Of a stretch of DNA of 64,000 nt, positions 8,148 through 17,521 are shown in pieces (the stretch's first letter is position 1; each line of letters opens with the position of its first letter). Location of the stretch: the NCBI GenBank assembly GCA_965215215.1, contig OZ244043.1:3844001-3908000 (forward strand). The letters run 5' to 3'. Source of the stretch: CALDTK01 sp965215215. GTDB taxonomy: Bacteria; Bacteroidota; Bacteroidia; Chitinophagales; Saprospiraceae. The translations under genes were made by a program, and so were the position numbers. Below the pieces are notes generated by a model. That model searched no databases. It was given only the letters and a program-made list of their open reading frames with translations, and was not told where the DNA came from.

Positions 8148-8681
8148 ATGGAGATCGCGACGTTGGGGGGAGGTTGCTTCTGGTGCGTAGAAGCCGTGTT
8201 CAACAAGCTCGAAGGCGTGGAGAGCGCGCTGAGCGGTTACATGGGCGGTACCGAAGCGGACGCTAATTACGAAGCCGTCTGCGGCAAAGGCACCGAACAC
8301 GTGGAGGTCGTCAACGTCAGTTTCGACGACGTGGTGGTCCCTTACGCGGACATCCTGCGCATCTTCTTCACCGTCCACGACCCGACGCAACTCAACCGGC
8401 AGGGCAACGACATCGGTCCGCAGTACCGCAGCGTGATCTTCGTACACGACGCGCGCCAGCGTGAGGTCGCCGAAGAGATTATCGCCGAAGTGCAGGAGCT
8501 CTTCGACAGACCGATCGTCACGGCCATCGAAGACGCCAAACCGTTTTACGAAGCCGAGGAGCATCACCAGGGATACTACGATCGGGTAGGGGCGAGGAAC
8601 TCCTACTGCACCTTCGTGATCACCCCGAAGGTGAGCAAGTTTCGTCAGAAATACGCCTCACGCCTCAAGCAGACCGCCTAA
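8148..8681 (+). CDS. msrA: Peptide methionine sulfoxide reductase MsrA
   Basis: This 177-residue MsrA reduces methionine-S-sulfoxide in proteins. The catalytic GGCFWC motif has the reactive cysteine at residue 10, and EEHHQGYYDR matches the conserved C-terminal substrate-binding region. There is no signal peptide and no fused MsrB domain, so it is a free cytosolic enzyme. It is convergent with the GH15 gene, with only 6 bp between the stop codons and no obvious terminator. Confidence 0.95.
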   Translation: MEIATLGGGCFWCVEAVFNKLEGVESALSGYMGGTEADANYEAVCGKGTEHVEVVNVSFDDVVVPYADILRIFFTVHDPTQLNRQGNDIGPQYRSVIFVHDARQREVAEEIIAEVQELFDRPIVTAIEDAKPFYEAEEHHQGYYDRVGARNSYCTFVITPKVSKFRQKYASRLKQTA

Positions 8682-8687
8682 CCGCGA

Positions 8688-10529
8688 TCACCCGCGTGGC
8701 CCCTCGCTGGAGCCAACCGGTTTTCGTCGGCTCGTGCGCTGTTCGTGGATCTGAAGCGCGGCGCTTACCAACGCGAGGTGCGTAAACGCCTGGGGGTAGT
8801 TGCCGAGTTGCTCCCCGTTGATCGCGATCTCCTCGCTGTACAGGCCGAGGTGATTGGCGTGCGAAAGCATCTTGGCGAACAGGCTCTCCGCCTCGTCGAC
8901 CCGGTCCGATTTGGCGAGCACCTCGATGTACCAGAAGCTACAGATCGTGAAGAAGCCTTCGGTGCCGTCGCGACCGTCGGCGTCCCCCTCTTCGGGAAAA
9001 CGCTTCACGAAACAATCTTTGACCAGTTGCTCCTCGAGCAGCTTCAAGGTAGTCTGCCACTTCGGCTCGTAGGTCGTGATGAAGCGGACCAGCGGCATGA
9101 GCAGCAGCGAACCGTCCATCTTACCCGAACCGGGCGACTGCGTGAAGGCACCGACAGCTCCCTCGAAGTGTTCCGCGTAGATACAGCGGTAGAGGTCGTC
9201 GCGCTCGTGAGTCCAACGCTTCAGGGGCGCCGGGAAGCCACGGTGTTGCGCTATCCGAACGCCCCGGTCGAGAGCTACCCACGCCATCACCTTGCCCATG
9301 GTGTACTGCTTGGTTTGGTCGCGCTCCTCCCAGATGCCGTGATCCGGCTCCCGCCAACTCTCGGCCACGAAGTCGATAATCTCGGTCAGGTGCTGCCAAA
9401 ATTCGTAGGTGATCTCCTGCCCGTACTGGTCGAACAGGTACACCGTATCGATGAGTTCGCCGTAGATATCGAGCTGGCGTTGCCCCTGAGCGCCATTCCC
9501 GATCCGCACGGGGGTAGACGCTTTGTACCCGGCGAATTGATCGAGTTCTACCTCGTCGACCTCCGTGTCGCCGTCGACTCGGTACATGAGCTTCAGGTCG
9601 CTCGCGTCGTCGAGCTCGGCGCAACGCCGCTCGATCCACGCGATGAAGGCGCGGGCCTCGTCTTTGAGCCCGAGCCGCAGGAAACTGTACATGGTGAACG
9701 CCGAATCGCGGATCCACGCGTAGCGATAGTCCCAGTTGCGCTCGCCGCCGAGGCTCTCCGGGAGTCCGAAGGTGGCCGCGGCGACCGACGAGCCGTACTG
9801 GGCGCTCGTGAGGAGTTTTAGCGTAAGCGCACTGCGGAGCACCGCGCCGCGGTACTCCCCGGTGTAGTCGATACCGTCCGTCCACCGCTTCCAGTACGAT
9901 TTGGTGTACGTGTACAGGCTTTCGCAAAACGCGTCGATGTCGTCCGGGATAGGCTCGCACTCCGAAGACTGGAGGAGGAAATGGTGCTTCTCCCCCTCCC
10001 GGACCCGCAGGCTCCCCGCCAGCTTACCGTCCTGCAGCGCTACCTCACGGGGGAAATAGGTGTGGAGCTTTTCGCCGTCCAGGGCGATTTCGTGGTACCC
10101 GTCGGCCGGCTCGATGGGGGTTAGCCGTTCGGCGTAAGGGTAGCGCGGGTCGAAGCGGATGTCCACCTTCGAGTCCCCGACGAGGCCGCACACCACGCGC
10201 ACGACCTGAAAGTGTCGCTGGTCGTCTACGGGCGGCATGAAATCGATCACCTCGACGATCCCGGTACGGTGCAGCAATCGCGTAACCAGTATCGCGGTGT
10301 CGGGTTCGTAGAGTTGCGTAGTGGTCGTCGCCTGCTCGTCGAGCTTGATCGACCAGGTCCCCCCCCGCTCCCCGTCGAGGAGTCGCGCGAACAGACTGGG
10401 GGAATCGAAGCGGGGGAAGCAGAGGAAGTCGAGCGCGCCGTGGCGCGAAACGAGGGCGGTGGTGTGCAGGTTACCGATAATCCCGTAGTCGGAGATACGG
10501 GGTTCGGGGAGGGGGCTGGCTGTGGGCAT
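8688..10529 (-). CDS. GH15 glucoamylase/trehalase-like glycoside hydrolase
   Basis: This roughly 613-residue GH15 protein begins PRISDYGIIGNLHTTALV, the usual N-terminus of cytosolic GH15 enzymes. The alpha/alpha-barrel carries NWDYRYAWIRDSAF, DHGIWEERDQTKQYTMGKVM and the C-terminal HLGLYSEEI that contains the catalytic base Glu region. The ATG at 10529 is preferred; an in-frame ATG at 10559 would add ten residues. There is no signal peptide, so it likely acts on intracellular glucan or trehalose. The exact substrate cannot be read. Two copies of the dispersed motif fall in it. Confidence 0.9.
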   Translation of the reverse strand: MPTASPLPEPRISDYGIIGNLHTTALVSRHGALDFLCFPRFDSPSLFARLLDGERGGTWSIKLDEQATTTTQLYEPDTAILVTRLLHRTGIVEVIDFMPPVDDQRHFQVVRVVCGLVGDSKVDIRFDPRYPYAERLTPIEPADGYHEIALDGEKLHTYFPREVALQDGKLAGSLRVREGEKHHFLLQSSECEPIPDDIDAFCESLYTYTKSYWKRWTDGIDYTGEYRGAVLRSALTLKLLTSAQYGSSVAAATFGLPESLGGERNWDYRYAWIRDSAFTMYSFLRLGLKDEARAFIAWIERRCAELDDASDLKLMYRVDGDTEVDEVELDQFAGYKASTPVRIGNGAQGQRQLDIYGELIDTVYLFDQYGQEITYEFWQHLTEIIDFVAESWREPDHGIWEERDQTKQYTMGKVMAWVALDRGVRIAQHRGFPAPLKRWTHERDDLYRCIYAEHFEGAVGAFTQSPGSGKMDGSLLLMPLVRFITTYEPKWQTTLKLLEEQLVKDCFVKRFPEEGDADGRDGTEGFFTICSFWYIEVLAKSDRVDEAESLFAKMLSHANHLGLYSEEIAINGEQLGNYPQAFTHLALVSAALQIHEQRTSRRKPVGSSEGPRG

Positions 10530-10626
10530 CCGAGCAAATAAACGGGCTAGCCGAGGCATATCCGGCCCCGACTCGACTTCGCACCTTTTTGGGAAGTCGT
10601 CGCGTTAAACACGTTCAATCGTAACC

Positions 10627-10634
10627 TACCTTTG
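10627..10634 (+). promoter_or_regulatory. Bacteroidota -7 promoter element TACCTTTG
   Basis: This is a perfect match to TAnnTTTG, the -7 box of the Bacteroidota primary sigma factor. It lies 18 bp before the ATG of the DUF1573 lipoprotein gene, with AT-rich DNA upstream. The implied 5' leader is about a dozen nucleotides. Confidence 0.6.
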
Positions 10635-10652
10635 TACATCAAAACACAGAAT

Positions 10653-11192
10653 ATGCTTAAGTCCATTCGCTTCGCTGGCATCAGCTTCGGTCTGCTCGCC
10701 CTGTTCGCCGTGAGCTGCAACGAAGACGGTAGCGCCGACGTGCGGGAGGAAGCTCGCCAGAGTGTTTCAGCTACCTCAACCTCGGCAAATGCCGCCATCA
10801 CGGCCGAAGGCGCTACCGCCACGGCCGATGCCCCGGCCGCCCCCACGGGCCCGACCACCGCAATGACCTTCGAGGAGACCGAGTTCGAGTTTGGTACCGT
10901 AGCCGAGGGCGAGAAGGTGAGTCATACGTACGTGTTCGAAAACACGGGCGAAGAGCCGCTGCTCATCAGCAACGCCAAGGGCAGCTGCGGCTGTACCGTA
11001 CCCGACTGGCCCCGCGAGCCCATCGCCCCCGGCGCGAAGGGGGAGGTTACCGTCGAGTTTAACTCCAGCGGTAAGCCCGGCGATCGCAACCAGAAAGTCA
11101 CGCTCACCGCTAATACCAACCCCGCGCAGACTTTCCTCGCCCTCAAGGGTAACGTGACACCGAAGGATGCCGCCTCGCCGCTGGTACAATAA
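10653..11192 (+). CDS. DUF1573 lipoprotein
   Basis: The start is the ATG at 10653 (MLKSIRFAGISFG), because the longer frame would begin inside the -7 promoter box. The 179-residue protein has a lipoprotein signal ending FAVSC, a low-complexity Ala/Thr linker, and one DUF1573 Ig-like domain (FGTVAEGEKVSHTYVFENTG and GSCGCTVP). Such proteins are periplasmic or outer-membrane lipoproteins widespread in Bacteroidota, with no settled function. The gene has its own promoter and a strong downstream terminator, so it is probably monocistronic. Confidence 0.9.
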   Translation: MLKSIRFAGISFGLLALFAVSCNEDGSADVREEARQSVSATSTSANAAITAEGATATADAPAAPTGPTTAMTFEETEFEFGTVAEGEKVSHTYVFENTGEEPLLISNAKGSCGCTVPDWPREPIAPGAKGEVTVEFNSSGKPGDRNQKVTLTANTNPAQTFLALKGNVTPKDAASPLVQ

Positions 11193-11225
11193 GGTTTATT
11201 ACGCAAGTCAATTTGCTCAAAATTG

Positions 11226-11268
11226 GTGGGCCCGTTCGGCAGAAGCCGGCCGGGCCCACTCGTTTTTT
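11226..11268 (+). terminator. Rho-independent terminator after the DUF1573 gene
   Basis: The stem GTGGGCCCG pairs with CGGGCCCAC, with an inner CGGC-AGAA-GCCG helix, followed by CG and six T residues. It is positioned 33 bp after the stop of the DUF1573 gene and immediately before the UbiA gene start. Confidence 0.85.
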
Positions 11269-11276
11269 ATGCCCGG

Positions 11277-12164
11277 ATGCGCGACTACCTCAACCTCGTT
11301 ACGTTTAGCCACACGGTGTTCGCCCTGCCGTTCGCGCTACTCGGGTACACGCTCGCGATCACGCGGCCGGACGCTGCTTTTTCTTGGTGGACCTTACTGC
11401 TCGTCGTCGGATGCATGATTTTCGCCCGTTCGGCGGCTATGGCCTTCAATCGCCTCGTGGACGCCCGCATCGATGCGCGCAACGAGCGCACCGCGGTCCG
11501 CGAGATCCCGGCGGGCATCATCTCCCCCCGGCAGGCGCTCGCGTTCGTCGGAGTTAACAGCGGGCTGTTTGTCGGTTGCGCGGGCCTACTCAACCCGCTC
11601 TGCTTTTACCTGAGTCCGATCGCCCTACTCGTCGTACTCGGCTACAGCTTCACGAAGCGATACACGTGGTTGTGCCACGTCGTGCTCGGTGTCGGACTCG
11701 CGCTCGCCCCGATAGGGGCTTACCTCGCCGTGTCGGCCGAGTTCGAGGTGTTGCCCGTTGCACTCGGCGGGGTGGTCCTGCTCTGGGTAGCCGGTTTCGA
11801 CGTGATTTACGCCCTGCAGGACGAGGACTTCGACGTAGCCGAAGGACTTAGTTCCGTTCCCTCGCGGTTTGGCTCGGTGCGGGCGCTCTGGATCTCCCGA
11901 CTCCTTCACCTTGGCTCGGCTTCGCTTCTGATCTGGTGTACCGTCCTTTTGTTAGGATTGTATCCGGGAGCGCGAGTTTATATCTTCTCCGGGACCATCG
12001 TTTTCGTAGCCGCCCTCATTTACCAACAATTTATAGTGCGTGCCAACGACTTATCGCGCGTCGATAGGGCATTTTTCACCACAAACGGCGCAGTTAGCGG
12101 CATTTACGCTGCTTTGGTGATTTTGGGGATCGTATTGCAGACGAACGTAGTACACCTGCAATAA
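11277..12164 (+). CDS. UbiA-family prenyltransferase (candidate MqnP)
   Basis: The start is the ATG at 11277 (MRDYLNLVTFSHTVF), because the longer frame runs through the terminator hairpin. This 295-residue polytopic membrane protein has both Asp-rich prenyl-diphosphate motifs, NRLVDARIDARNERT and DVIYALQDEDFD. It attaches a polyprenyl chain to an aromatic acid. Because mqnE and mqnA lie about 4 kb upstream, the likely substrate is the naphthoate precursor of menaquinone (MqnP role). That is inference; a 4-hydroxybenzoate-type label would fit the sequence equally well. Confidence 0.88.
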   Translation: MRDYLNLVTFSHTVFALPFALLGYTLAITRPDAAFSWWTLLLVVGCMIFARSAAMAFNRLVDARIDARNERTAVREIPAGIISPRQALAFVGVNSGLFVGCAGLLNPLCFYLSPIALLVVLGYSFTKRYTWLCHVVLGVGLALAPIGAYLAVSAEFEVLPVALGGVVLLWVAGFDVIYALQDEDFDVAEGLSSVPSRFGSVRALWISRLLHLGSASLLIWCTVLLLGLYPGARVYIFSGTIVFVAALIYQQFIVRANDLSRVDRAFFTTNGAVSGIYAALVILGIVLQTNVVHLQ

Positions 12165-12168
12165 AAGT

Positions 12169-12176
12169 TAAATTTG
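12169..12176 (+). promoter_or_regulatory. Putative -7 promoter element TAAATTTG
   Basis: This matches TAnnTTTG and lies 30 bp upstream of the CHU_C surface-protein gene, directly after the UbiA stop codon. It would start transcription of the T9SS cassette. Confidence 0.5.
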
Positions 12177-12205
12177 ATTGGCATGATTGTGGCGTCGCCT
12201 AGGGC

Positions 12206-13915
12206 ATGATCATGAGGCTTACCCCTTGGCTCGCGTTCTGTGCTATCTACTTGTGTACCCTCGGTACCGGTCAGGCGCAAACGTACCAATCTCACGTAAT
12301 TTATCTTCCCGAAGTGGGCACGTACGCGCTCGATCTGGGAAATTTAGCTGGCGAGATTAATAGTTTCACGACGGATGTCGAGCCCGACCACGTCAGCTTG
12401 AGTATAGCCGATAACGATAACCTCGAAGTCGAATCAACCCGTATCGGTATCGATTCCCTCGTGGTAACCTACTGTGACGGGGCCAGTAATTGTGATTCGG
12501 TAGCTTTCGTATTCGACGTACGACTTCGCACTCAAATTACGGCCGATACGCAGCGGGATACCGTGGTCGTCGGCGAGGGGGTCGTTACTTCTTGCGTGGA
12601 TACATCGCAACTACCGGGGACGGTAGTCTCCGCGGTGAACGCGTGCGAAGGGCAGGGTGGACCTTACGTGGAGTTCGCGCTCGACGAGGCGAGCGCTTGC
12701 CTCAAGTACCGCGGGATCGGCGGCAACGGAACCGACACCGCCTGCGTAGTGGTCTGTGATGACCTTGGCTTCTGTGACACGACAACCGTGATTGTAACCG
12801 TCGTCGAACCGGCTACCTACCCGGACAGAGAGATATTCGACGTGATTTACGCCGGATTGACCGAAACGCGCTTCCTCGACGTATCGGATTTCCCGGGTGC
12901 GGTGGTTGCGATCACGAACACATGTCCCGACGCTTCAGGGACTTACGTCGACTTCCTAACCCAGGGTCAGACGAGCTCCGTGCAGTACTCGGGCCTCGAA
13001 CGCGGGGTAGAACGGGCCTGTCTACAGGTGACGGACGCCGACGGCAGAACACAGAACTTTTTCCACACCGTTACGGTCCTCGAACCGACCTCAAGCGCTG
13101 ATACTCTCCTAGTTCGCAACGGTTCGAGCTATGTGTATTGCTTTGAAGATTACGAGCTTTCGGAAGATCCGATTGATTTTTCGAACGAATGCAGCACCTT
13201 TGGGGACATCCTAGAAGCGCTTCCTCTGAAAGACATCACTTGTTTAGATCTGCGGGCCGACGGCGTCGGCGCCCAGGACATGTGCCTCACCATGTGTGAC
13301 GCCAATGGTATCTGTGACACCGTCAACCTCCACGTGGAGGTCGTGCCCAACGACGACGACCGCCTGCCGCGCGCCGTTGACGACTTCTACTCGGTTGACC
13401 CCCGCGCCGTAGCCACGGTCGACCCGCTCGAAAACGACCTGTCGCTGAGCCCGATCACGTTCCGCCGGGTCGTATCTCAACCGAACCAGGGACGCGCCGA
13501 TTTCCTGCCGGAGGGAACCTTGAGCTACGCCCTCGCCAAGGCGTACTGCGGCCTGGATACCATGCGCTACGAGATCTGCAATCAATTCGGCTGCGATCAG
13601 GCGGCGATCGTCTTCGACAACGATTGCGCGGCTATCGATCCCGACGATTTGCCGAAGCTCCTCGTGTACGACGGCTTTTCGCCGAACGGCGACGACCGGA
13701 ACGAAACCTTCACGATAAAGAACATCGAGTACTACCCGGAGAATGAACTGAAAATTTACAACCGCTGGGGGACGCGCGTTTTCCGTGCGAACGGCTACGC
13801 GAGCGATTGGATGGGCTTCTTCGGGGACAAGCCCCTCCCGGCCGGAACGTACTTCTACGTTTTGGACCTCGGGAATAACGATAAAAGGGCGGGTTACCTG
13901 CAGTTAAACCGCTAA
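12206..13915 (+). CDS. Secreted Ig-repeat protein with T9SS type-B (CHU_C) sorting domain
   Basis: This 569-residue exported protein has a signal peptide cleaved near GTGQAQT. Four degenerate repeats of about 90 residues follow, three ending in a CDxxGxCDT-like strand. Next comes a cadherin/Big_9-like domain (AVDDFYSVDP, DPLENDL), then the gliding-motility-associated C-terminal domain from about residue 480 (DGFSPNGDDRNETF, KIYNRWGTRVF, AGTYFYVLDL). That domain directs export by the type IX system and retention at the surface. Its neighbours PorP/SprF and the PorE-like proteins are typical partners. Base use looks slightly AT-richer than in adjacent genes. Confidence 0.9.
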   Translation: MIMRLTPWLAFCAIYLCTLGTGQAQTYQSHVIYLPEVGTYALDLGNLAGEINSFTTDVEPDHVSLSIADNDNLEVESTRIGIDSLVVTYCDGASNCDSVAFVFDVRLRTQITADTQRDTVVVGEGVVTSCVDTSQLPGTVVSAVNACEGQGGPYVEFALDEASACLKYRGIGGNGTDTACVVVCDDLGFCDTTTVIVTVVEPATYPDREIFDVIYAGLTETRFLDVSDFPGAVVAITNTCPDASGTYVDFLTQGQTSSVQYSGLERGVERACLQVTDADGRTQNFFHTVTVLEPTSSADTLLVRNGSSYVYCFEDYELSEDPIDFSNECSTFGDILEALPLKDITCLDLRADGVGAQDMCLTMCDANGICDTVNLHVEVVPNDDDRLPRAVDDFYSVDPRAVATVDPLENDLSLSPITFRRVVSQPNQGRADFLPEGTLSYALAKAYCGLDTMRYEICNQFGCDQAAIVFDNDCAAIDPDDLPKLLVYDGFSPNGDDRNETFTIKNIEYYPENELKIYNRWGTRVFRANGYASDWMGFFGDKPLPAGTYFYVLDLGNNDKRAGYLQLNR

Positions 13916-13963
13916 TCGTAGCACTTTCTGGCTTTAGCACAGTCTTTGCAAACTAGGGATTGA

Positions 13964-14995
13964 ATGAGTCCGCACAACAAGAGTCTAATGACCAACCTGC
14001 CCAAGCACATACTGACCTACTTCGTGGTCTGCTGCTCCGTAGCCGGGGGGATCGCGCAACAGGACGCGATGTTCACCAAATACATGTTCAACTCCCTGAG
14101 CTATAACCCCGCCTACGCCGGGTCGAAGGACTATATGGCCATCGGCGTGCTCCACCGCCAGCAGTGGATCGGTATCGAGGGTGCTCCGGTAACGCAGACG
14201 GTTACCGCGCACACGCCGCTACCGAACGACAAGGTGGGCGTTGGCCTCAGCATTTACAACGACGCCATCGGTCCGACCGGCACCACCGGGGTTAACGCCT
14301 CCTACGCTTACCGGCTGCCGGTGGGGGAGGGCCTCCGGCTCTCGGTCGGTCTGCAGGGCGGCGTCGAGAACTACCGGACCAACTTCAGTAAACTCTCACT
14401 CCAGAACCAGCAGGACGGCGCCTACGACGACCAGCCCAGCCTCTGGCTCCCCAATTTCGGGGCGGGACTCTTCCTGTTCGGCGAGCGCTTCTACGCCGGT
14501 TTCTCGAGCCCGCACCTCATCGAATACGATCTGCGCGAGAGCGACGATCCGAACGTCGAGGTTTACTCACGCCGCTACCGCCACTACTACGCTGCGGTGG
14601 GTGCCGCCTTCCCGGTCCGCGGCGACGACATCGTGTTCAAGCCGTCGATCCTCTTCAAGAACGTCGGCATGTTCAGCCGATTCTCCAAAGAGGAGATCAG
14701 CAAGACCATCGGTGCTCCGAGCGAAGCGGATTTCGATGTCAGCTTCCTGTTCTACCAAAAGTTCTGGGTGGGAGCGTCTTTCCGTACCGCTCTGTCGGCT
14801 TTCGATGGCCGCTCCTCTTTCGATTCCGCCGATTTATGGTTTTCTTGGAATCTCGATAACGGCATCCGCGTGGGTGCGGCCTACGATTACCCCCTGACCG
14901 AACTCAACACCGTAACCGCGGGCGCCTTCGAGCTCATGGTCGGCTACGAGTTTAACTTTCTGACCAAGCGAATGGTAACGCCGCGTTACTTCTAA
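13964..14995 (+). CDS. PorP/SprF-family type IX secretion outer-membrane protein
   Basis: This 343-residue protein has a signal peptide (cleavage near GGIAQQ) and the family start QDAMFTKYMFNSLSYNPAYAG, followed by a predicted beta-barrel. PorP/SprF proteins sit in the outer membrane and are needed for export or surface attachment of particular T9SS substrates; some are dedicated to CHU_C-tailed partners encoded next to them. The gene is 48 bp after such a partner. An internal ATG at 13988 is an alternative start that gives a better signal peptide. Confidence 0.92.
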   Translation: MSPHNKSLMTNLPKHILTYFVVCCSVAGGIAQQDAMFTKYMFNSLSYNPAYAGSKDYMAIGVLHRQQWIGIEGAPVTQTVTAHTPLPNDKVGVGLSIYNDAIGPTGTTGVNASYAYRLPVGEGLRLSVGLQGGVENYRTNFSKLSLQNQQDGAYDDQPSLWLPNFGAGLFLFGERFYAGFSSPHLIEYDLRESDDPNVEVYSRRYRHYYAAVGAAFPVRGDDIVFKPSILFKNVGMFSRFSKEEISKTIGAPSEADFDVSFLFYQKFWVGASFRTALSAFDGRSSFDSADLWFSWNLDNGIRVGAAYDYPLTELNTVTAGAFELMVGYEFNFLTKRMVTPRYF

Positions 14996-15036
14996 GGTAG
15001 CCTACACCAGTGCCTCAGCGTTCAATAAGAATCACC

Positions 15037-17511
15037 ATGCTCCCTACGTATACCCGTTTGCTCCTCGTTGTGCTGTTCGCCTCCGGCAGCTTGTTTGCCG
15101 AAGCTCAGAGCGCGCGACTCAAGCGTGCCCAACGCATGATGGCCGACCTCGATTACACGGAAGCCATCTCGCAATTCACGCAGATCCTCGAAACTTCGGA
15201 CGATCCCTACGCCAAGATTTCGCTAGCGGAAGCTTACCGCAAAACGAACGACGCGGCCAACTCGGAGTACTGGTACGGGCAGGTCGTACGTCTGCCCGAG
15301 TCGCAGCCGATCCACAAGCTGTTCTACGGTCAGGCGCTCCAGCAAAACGGCAAATGCGATCAGGCGCGGGAGTGGTACGCCCTCTTCATCCAGGAGCAAC
15401 CCGACGATCTGCGCGGGCAGTACCTCGCCCGGGCTTGCGACTACGAGGACGAGCTGCGCACCAAGAACGCCAAGGTGTACGAGGTGCAGCACCTCGATTT
15501 CAACTCCTCGCTCGACGACTTCGGAGCCGCGCTCTACGAGGGCGGCGTCATCTTCGCCTCCGACCGCAGTAACGGGGTGGCGGTGAAGCGCGACCACGCC
15601 TGGACGGGCAACCCCTTCCTCGAGCTCTATTACGTGAAATCGGATCGCACCGACGAAGACGACCCCCTCACCACGGTTTACGGGCAGCCCGAGAAGTTCT
15701 CGAACAAGTTCAACTCCAAGTACCACGACGCGGCGGTCTCCTTCACCGACGACGGCAACCAGCTCTTCTTCACCCGCAACAACTTCAACGAGGGCAAGAC
15801 GGGCAAGAGCGACGACGGCTTCGTAAAGCTGAAAATCTTCTACGCCGAGCGCGGCTCCAAGAAGGAGGACTGGGGTAAGCTCCAGAGCCTGCCCTTCAAC
15901 TCCGACGAGTACTCCGTGGCCCACCCCGCACTCAGCCCGAGCGGCGCACGCCTCTACTTCGCCAGCGACATGCCCGGCGGCTTCGGCGGCATGGACATTT
16001 ACTACTCCGAGAAGGACAACGGCCGCTGGGGGCCCCCGATCAACCTCGGTCCGGTAGTCAACACCGAGGGCCACGAGGCTTTCCCCTTCGCCGATCCGAC
16101 CGGTAAGATCTACTTCGCCAGCGACGGCCAGATCGGCCTCGGCGGGTTCGACCTGTACTACACCATCGAAAAGGGCCCCGGTGATTTCTCGCAACCCGAG
16201 AACATGGGCGCACCGGTCAACTCCAACTCCGACGATTTCGCCGTGATGGTTGGCGCGGACGGTGAGTTCGGTTATTTTTCGTCGAACCGCACCGGCGGTG
16301 CCGGGCGCGACGACGTCTACTCCTTCACCCACTCCGGTGTGCCGGTCGAGGTGCTGGTCATCAACTCCGAAACCCGCCTGCCCATCGAAGGCGCGACCGT
16401 ATTCAACGCCTGCAACTCCGCCACGACCATCACCGACGTAAACGGCATGAGCTTCATCGACATGGAAGAGGAGCAGGAGTGCGAGCTCACTGCGAGCGCT
16501 TCCGATTTCGAGGACGCGAGCAAAATGGCCACGACCGTTTCGTTCGACAAAACCAAGTTGATCGTAACGATCGCCCTGAAGCCGGTCGACAGCTACACCA
16601 TCGAAGGGTTCGTGTTCGACGAAAGCACCGGCGAGCCGCTCGCCGGCTCGGACGTGACGCTCACCTCCGACTGCTCCGAGGAGGAGACCACCATCACCAC
16701 CGACGAAAGCGGTCGCTACAGCTTCGACCTCACCAAGACTTGCTGCTTCACCGTACGGGCGACCCTGCCGACCTACCTGGCGGGTAAGAAGTCCGACATC
16801 TGCGCCACGGACACGGCCCAAACCACCGAATTCGTCGCCAACCTCTTCCTGCAGCCGACCGTCTACGCCGGGGTCAACGACCGGCCCAACATCGACGCCG
16901 ACGGTCCCAACAGTGACGCTCGTATCTACCGCGATCCGAACACGAACCTCTACATGGACTCCACCACCGGCCAACCGGCCGACGGGGAGATCAACGGTCG
17001 CACCTACCGCGACGGCGTCCTCGAGAACGCGGGCGACAGCTTCGAGCCCGGCTACTCGCCGACCAGCGACGGGACCGCCATCGCGTACCTGCTCCACATC
17101 TACTACGACTTCGATCGCGCGACCATCCGCAAGGAGGCGCGCGAGGACCTCGATCGTCTCTACACGATGATGACCGAGAACCCGGAGATCCAAATCGAGA
17201 TCGGCTCACACACCGACGCTCGCGGACCGGACGACTATAACCTGCGCCTCTCGCAGCGACGCGCCGAGGCGGTAGTCCGCTACATGATGCAGCGCGGGGT
17301 CGATCGTACGCGCATCGTGCCGAAGGGCTACGGCGAGACCGTACCGGTCAACAACTGCGCGGACAACGTACCCTGCTCCGAGCGCGAGCACCAGTTCAAC
17401 CGCCGCACGGAGTTTAAAGTGTTGGGCTGTAAGGATTGCGACGAGAATGGTAAAATCTCGAACCCACGCGACGAGGTGCAGGTAAACCGCTGTAAGAACT
17501 GTCCTTTCTGA
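15037..17511 (+). CDS. PorE-like TPR/beta-propeller/OmpA peptidoglycan-binding protein
   Basis: The start is the ATG at 15037 (MLPTYTRLLLVVLF, a signal peptide), giving 824 residues. In order there are TPR-like helices (about 25-150), PD40/WD40-like propeller blades (about 160-430, repeated LYFASDMPGGFGGMDIYY-type motifs), two carboxypeptidase-regulatory-like domains (about 440-600), and an OmpA_C domain (about 680-800; IYYDFDRATIR, GSHTDARGPDDYN). This is the PorE architecture that tethers T9SS components to peptidoglycan. There is no lipobox. The C-terminus is odd, with two CxxC pairs (CKDC and CKNC) beyond the OmpA domain. Confidence 0.88.
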   Translation: MLPTYTRLLLVVLFASGSLFAEAQSARLKRAQRMMADLDYTEAISQFTQILETSDDPYAKISLAEAYRKTNDAANSEYWYGQVVRLPESQPIHKLFYGQALQQNGKCDQAREWYALFIQEQPDDLRGQYLARACDYEDELRTKNAKVYEVQHLDFNSSLDDFGAALYEGGVIFASDRSNGVAVKRDHAWTGNPFLELYYVKSDRTDEDDPLTTVYGQPEKFSNKFNSKYHDAAVSFTDDGNQLFFTRNNFNEGKTGKSDDGFVKLKIFYAERGSKKEDWGKLQSLPFNSDEYSVAHPALSPSGARLYFASDMPGGFGGMDIYYSEKDNGRWGPPINLGPVVNTEGHEAFPFADPTGKIYFASDGQIGLGGFDLYYTIEKGPGDFSQPENMGAPVNSNSDDFAVMVGADGEFGYFSSNRTGGAGRDDVYSFTHSGVPVEVLVINSETRLPIEGATVFNACNSATTITDVNGMSFIDMEEEQECELTASASDFEDASKMATTVSFDKTKLIVTIALKPVDSYTIEGFVFDESTGEPLAGSDVTLTSDCSEEETTITTDESGRYSFDLTKTCCFTVRATLPTYLAGKKSDICATDTAQTTEFVANLFLQPTVYAGVNDRPNIDADGPNSDARIYRDPNTNLYMDSTTGQPADGEINGRTYRDGVLENAGDSFEPGYSPTSDGTAIAYLLHIYYDFDRATIRKEAREDLDRLYTMMTENPEIQIEIGSHTDARGPDDYNLRLSQRRAEAVVRYMMQRGVDRTRIVPKGYGETVPVNNCADNVPCSEREHQFNRRTEFKVLGCKDCDENGKISNPRDEVQVNRCKNCPF

Positions 17512-17521
17512 TGTATGGGCC

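Noticed and set aside
8543..8554. GTTTTACGAAGC in msrA as another copy of the dispersed motif
   Set aside because: It is two bases short and encodes the conserved PFYEAE segment of MsrA, so it is better explained by protein constraint.
15222..15245. TAGCGGAAGC and GCTTACCGCAAAAC side by side in the PorE-like gene
   Set aside because: Both are imperfect, and the region encodes a conserved TPR stretch (LAEAYRKT). Not counted as copies.
15223..17193. A 656-codon open frame antisense to the PorE-like OmpA gene
   Set aside because: Low-complexity Val/Gly/Asp/Arg composition typical of antisense GC-rich frames. The sense frame has clear domains.
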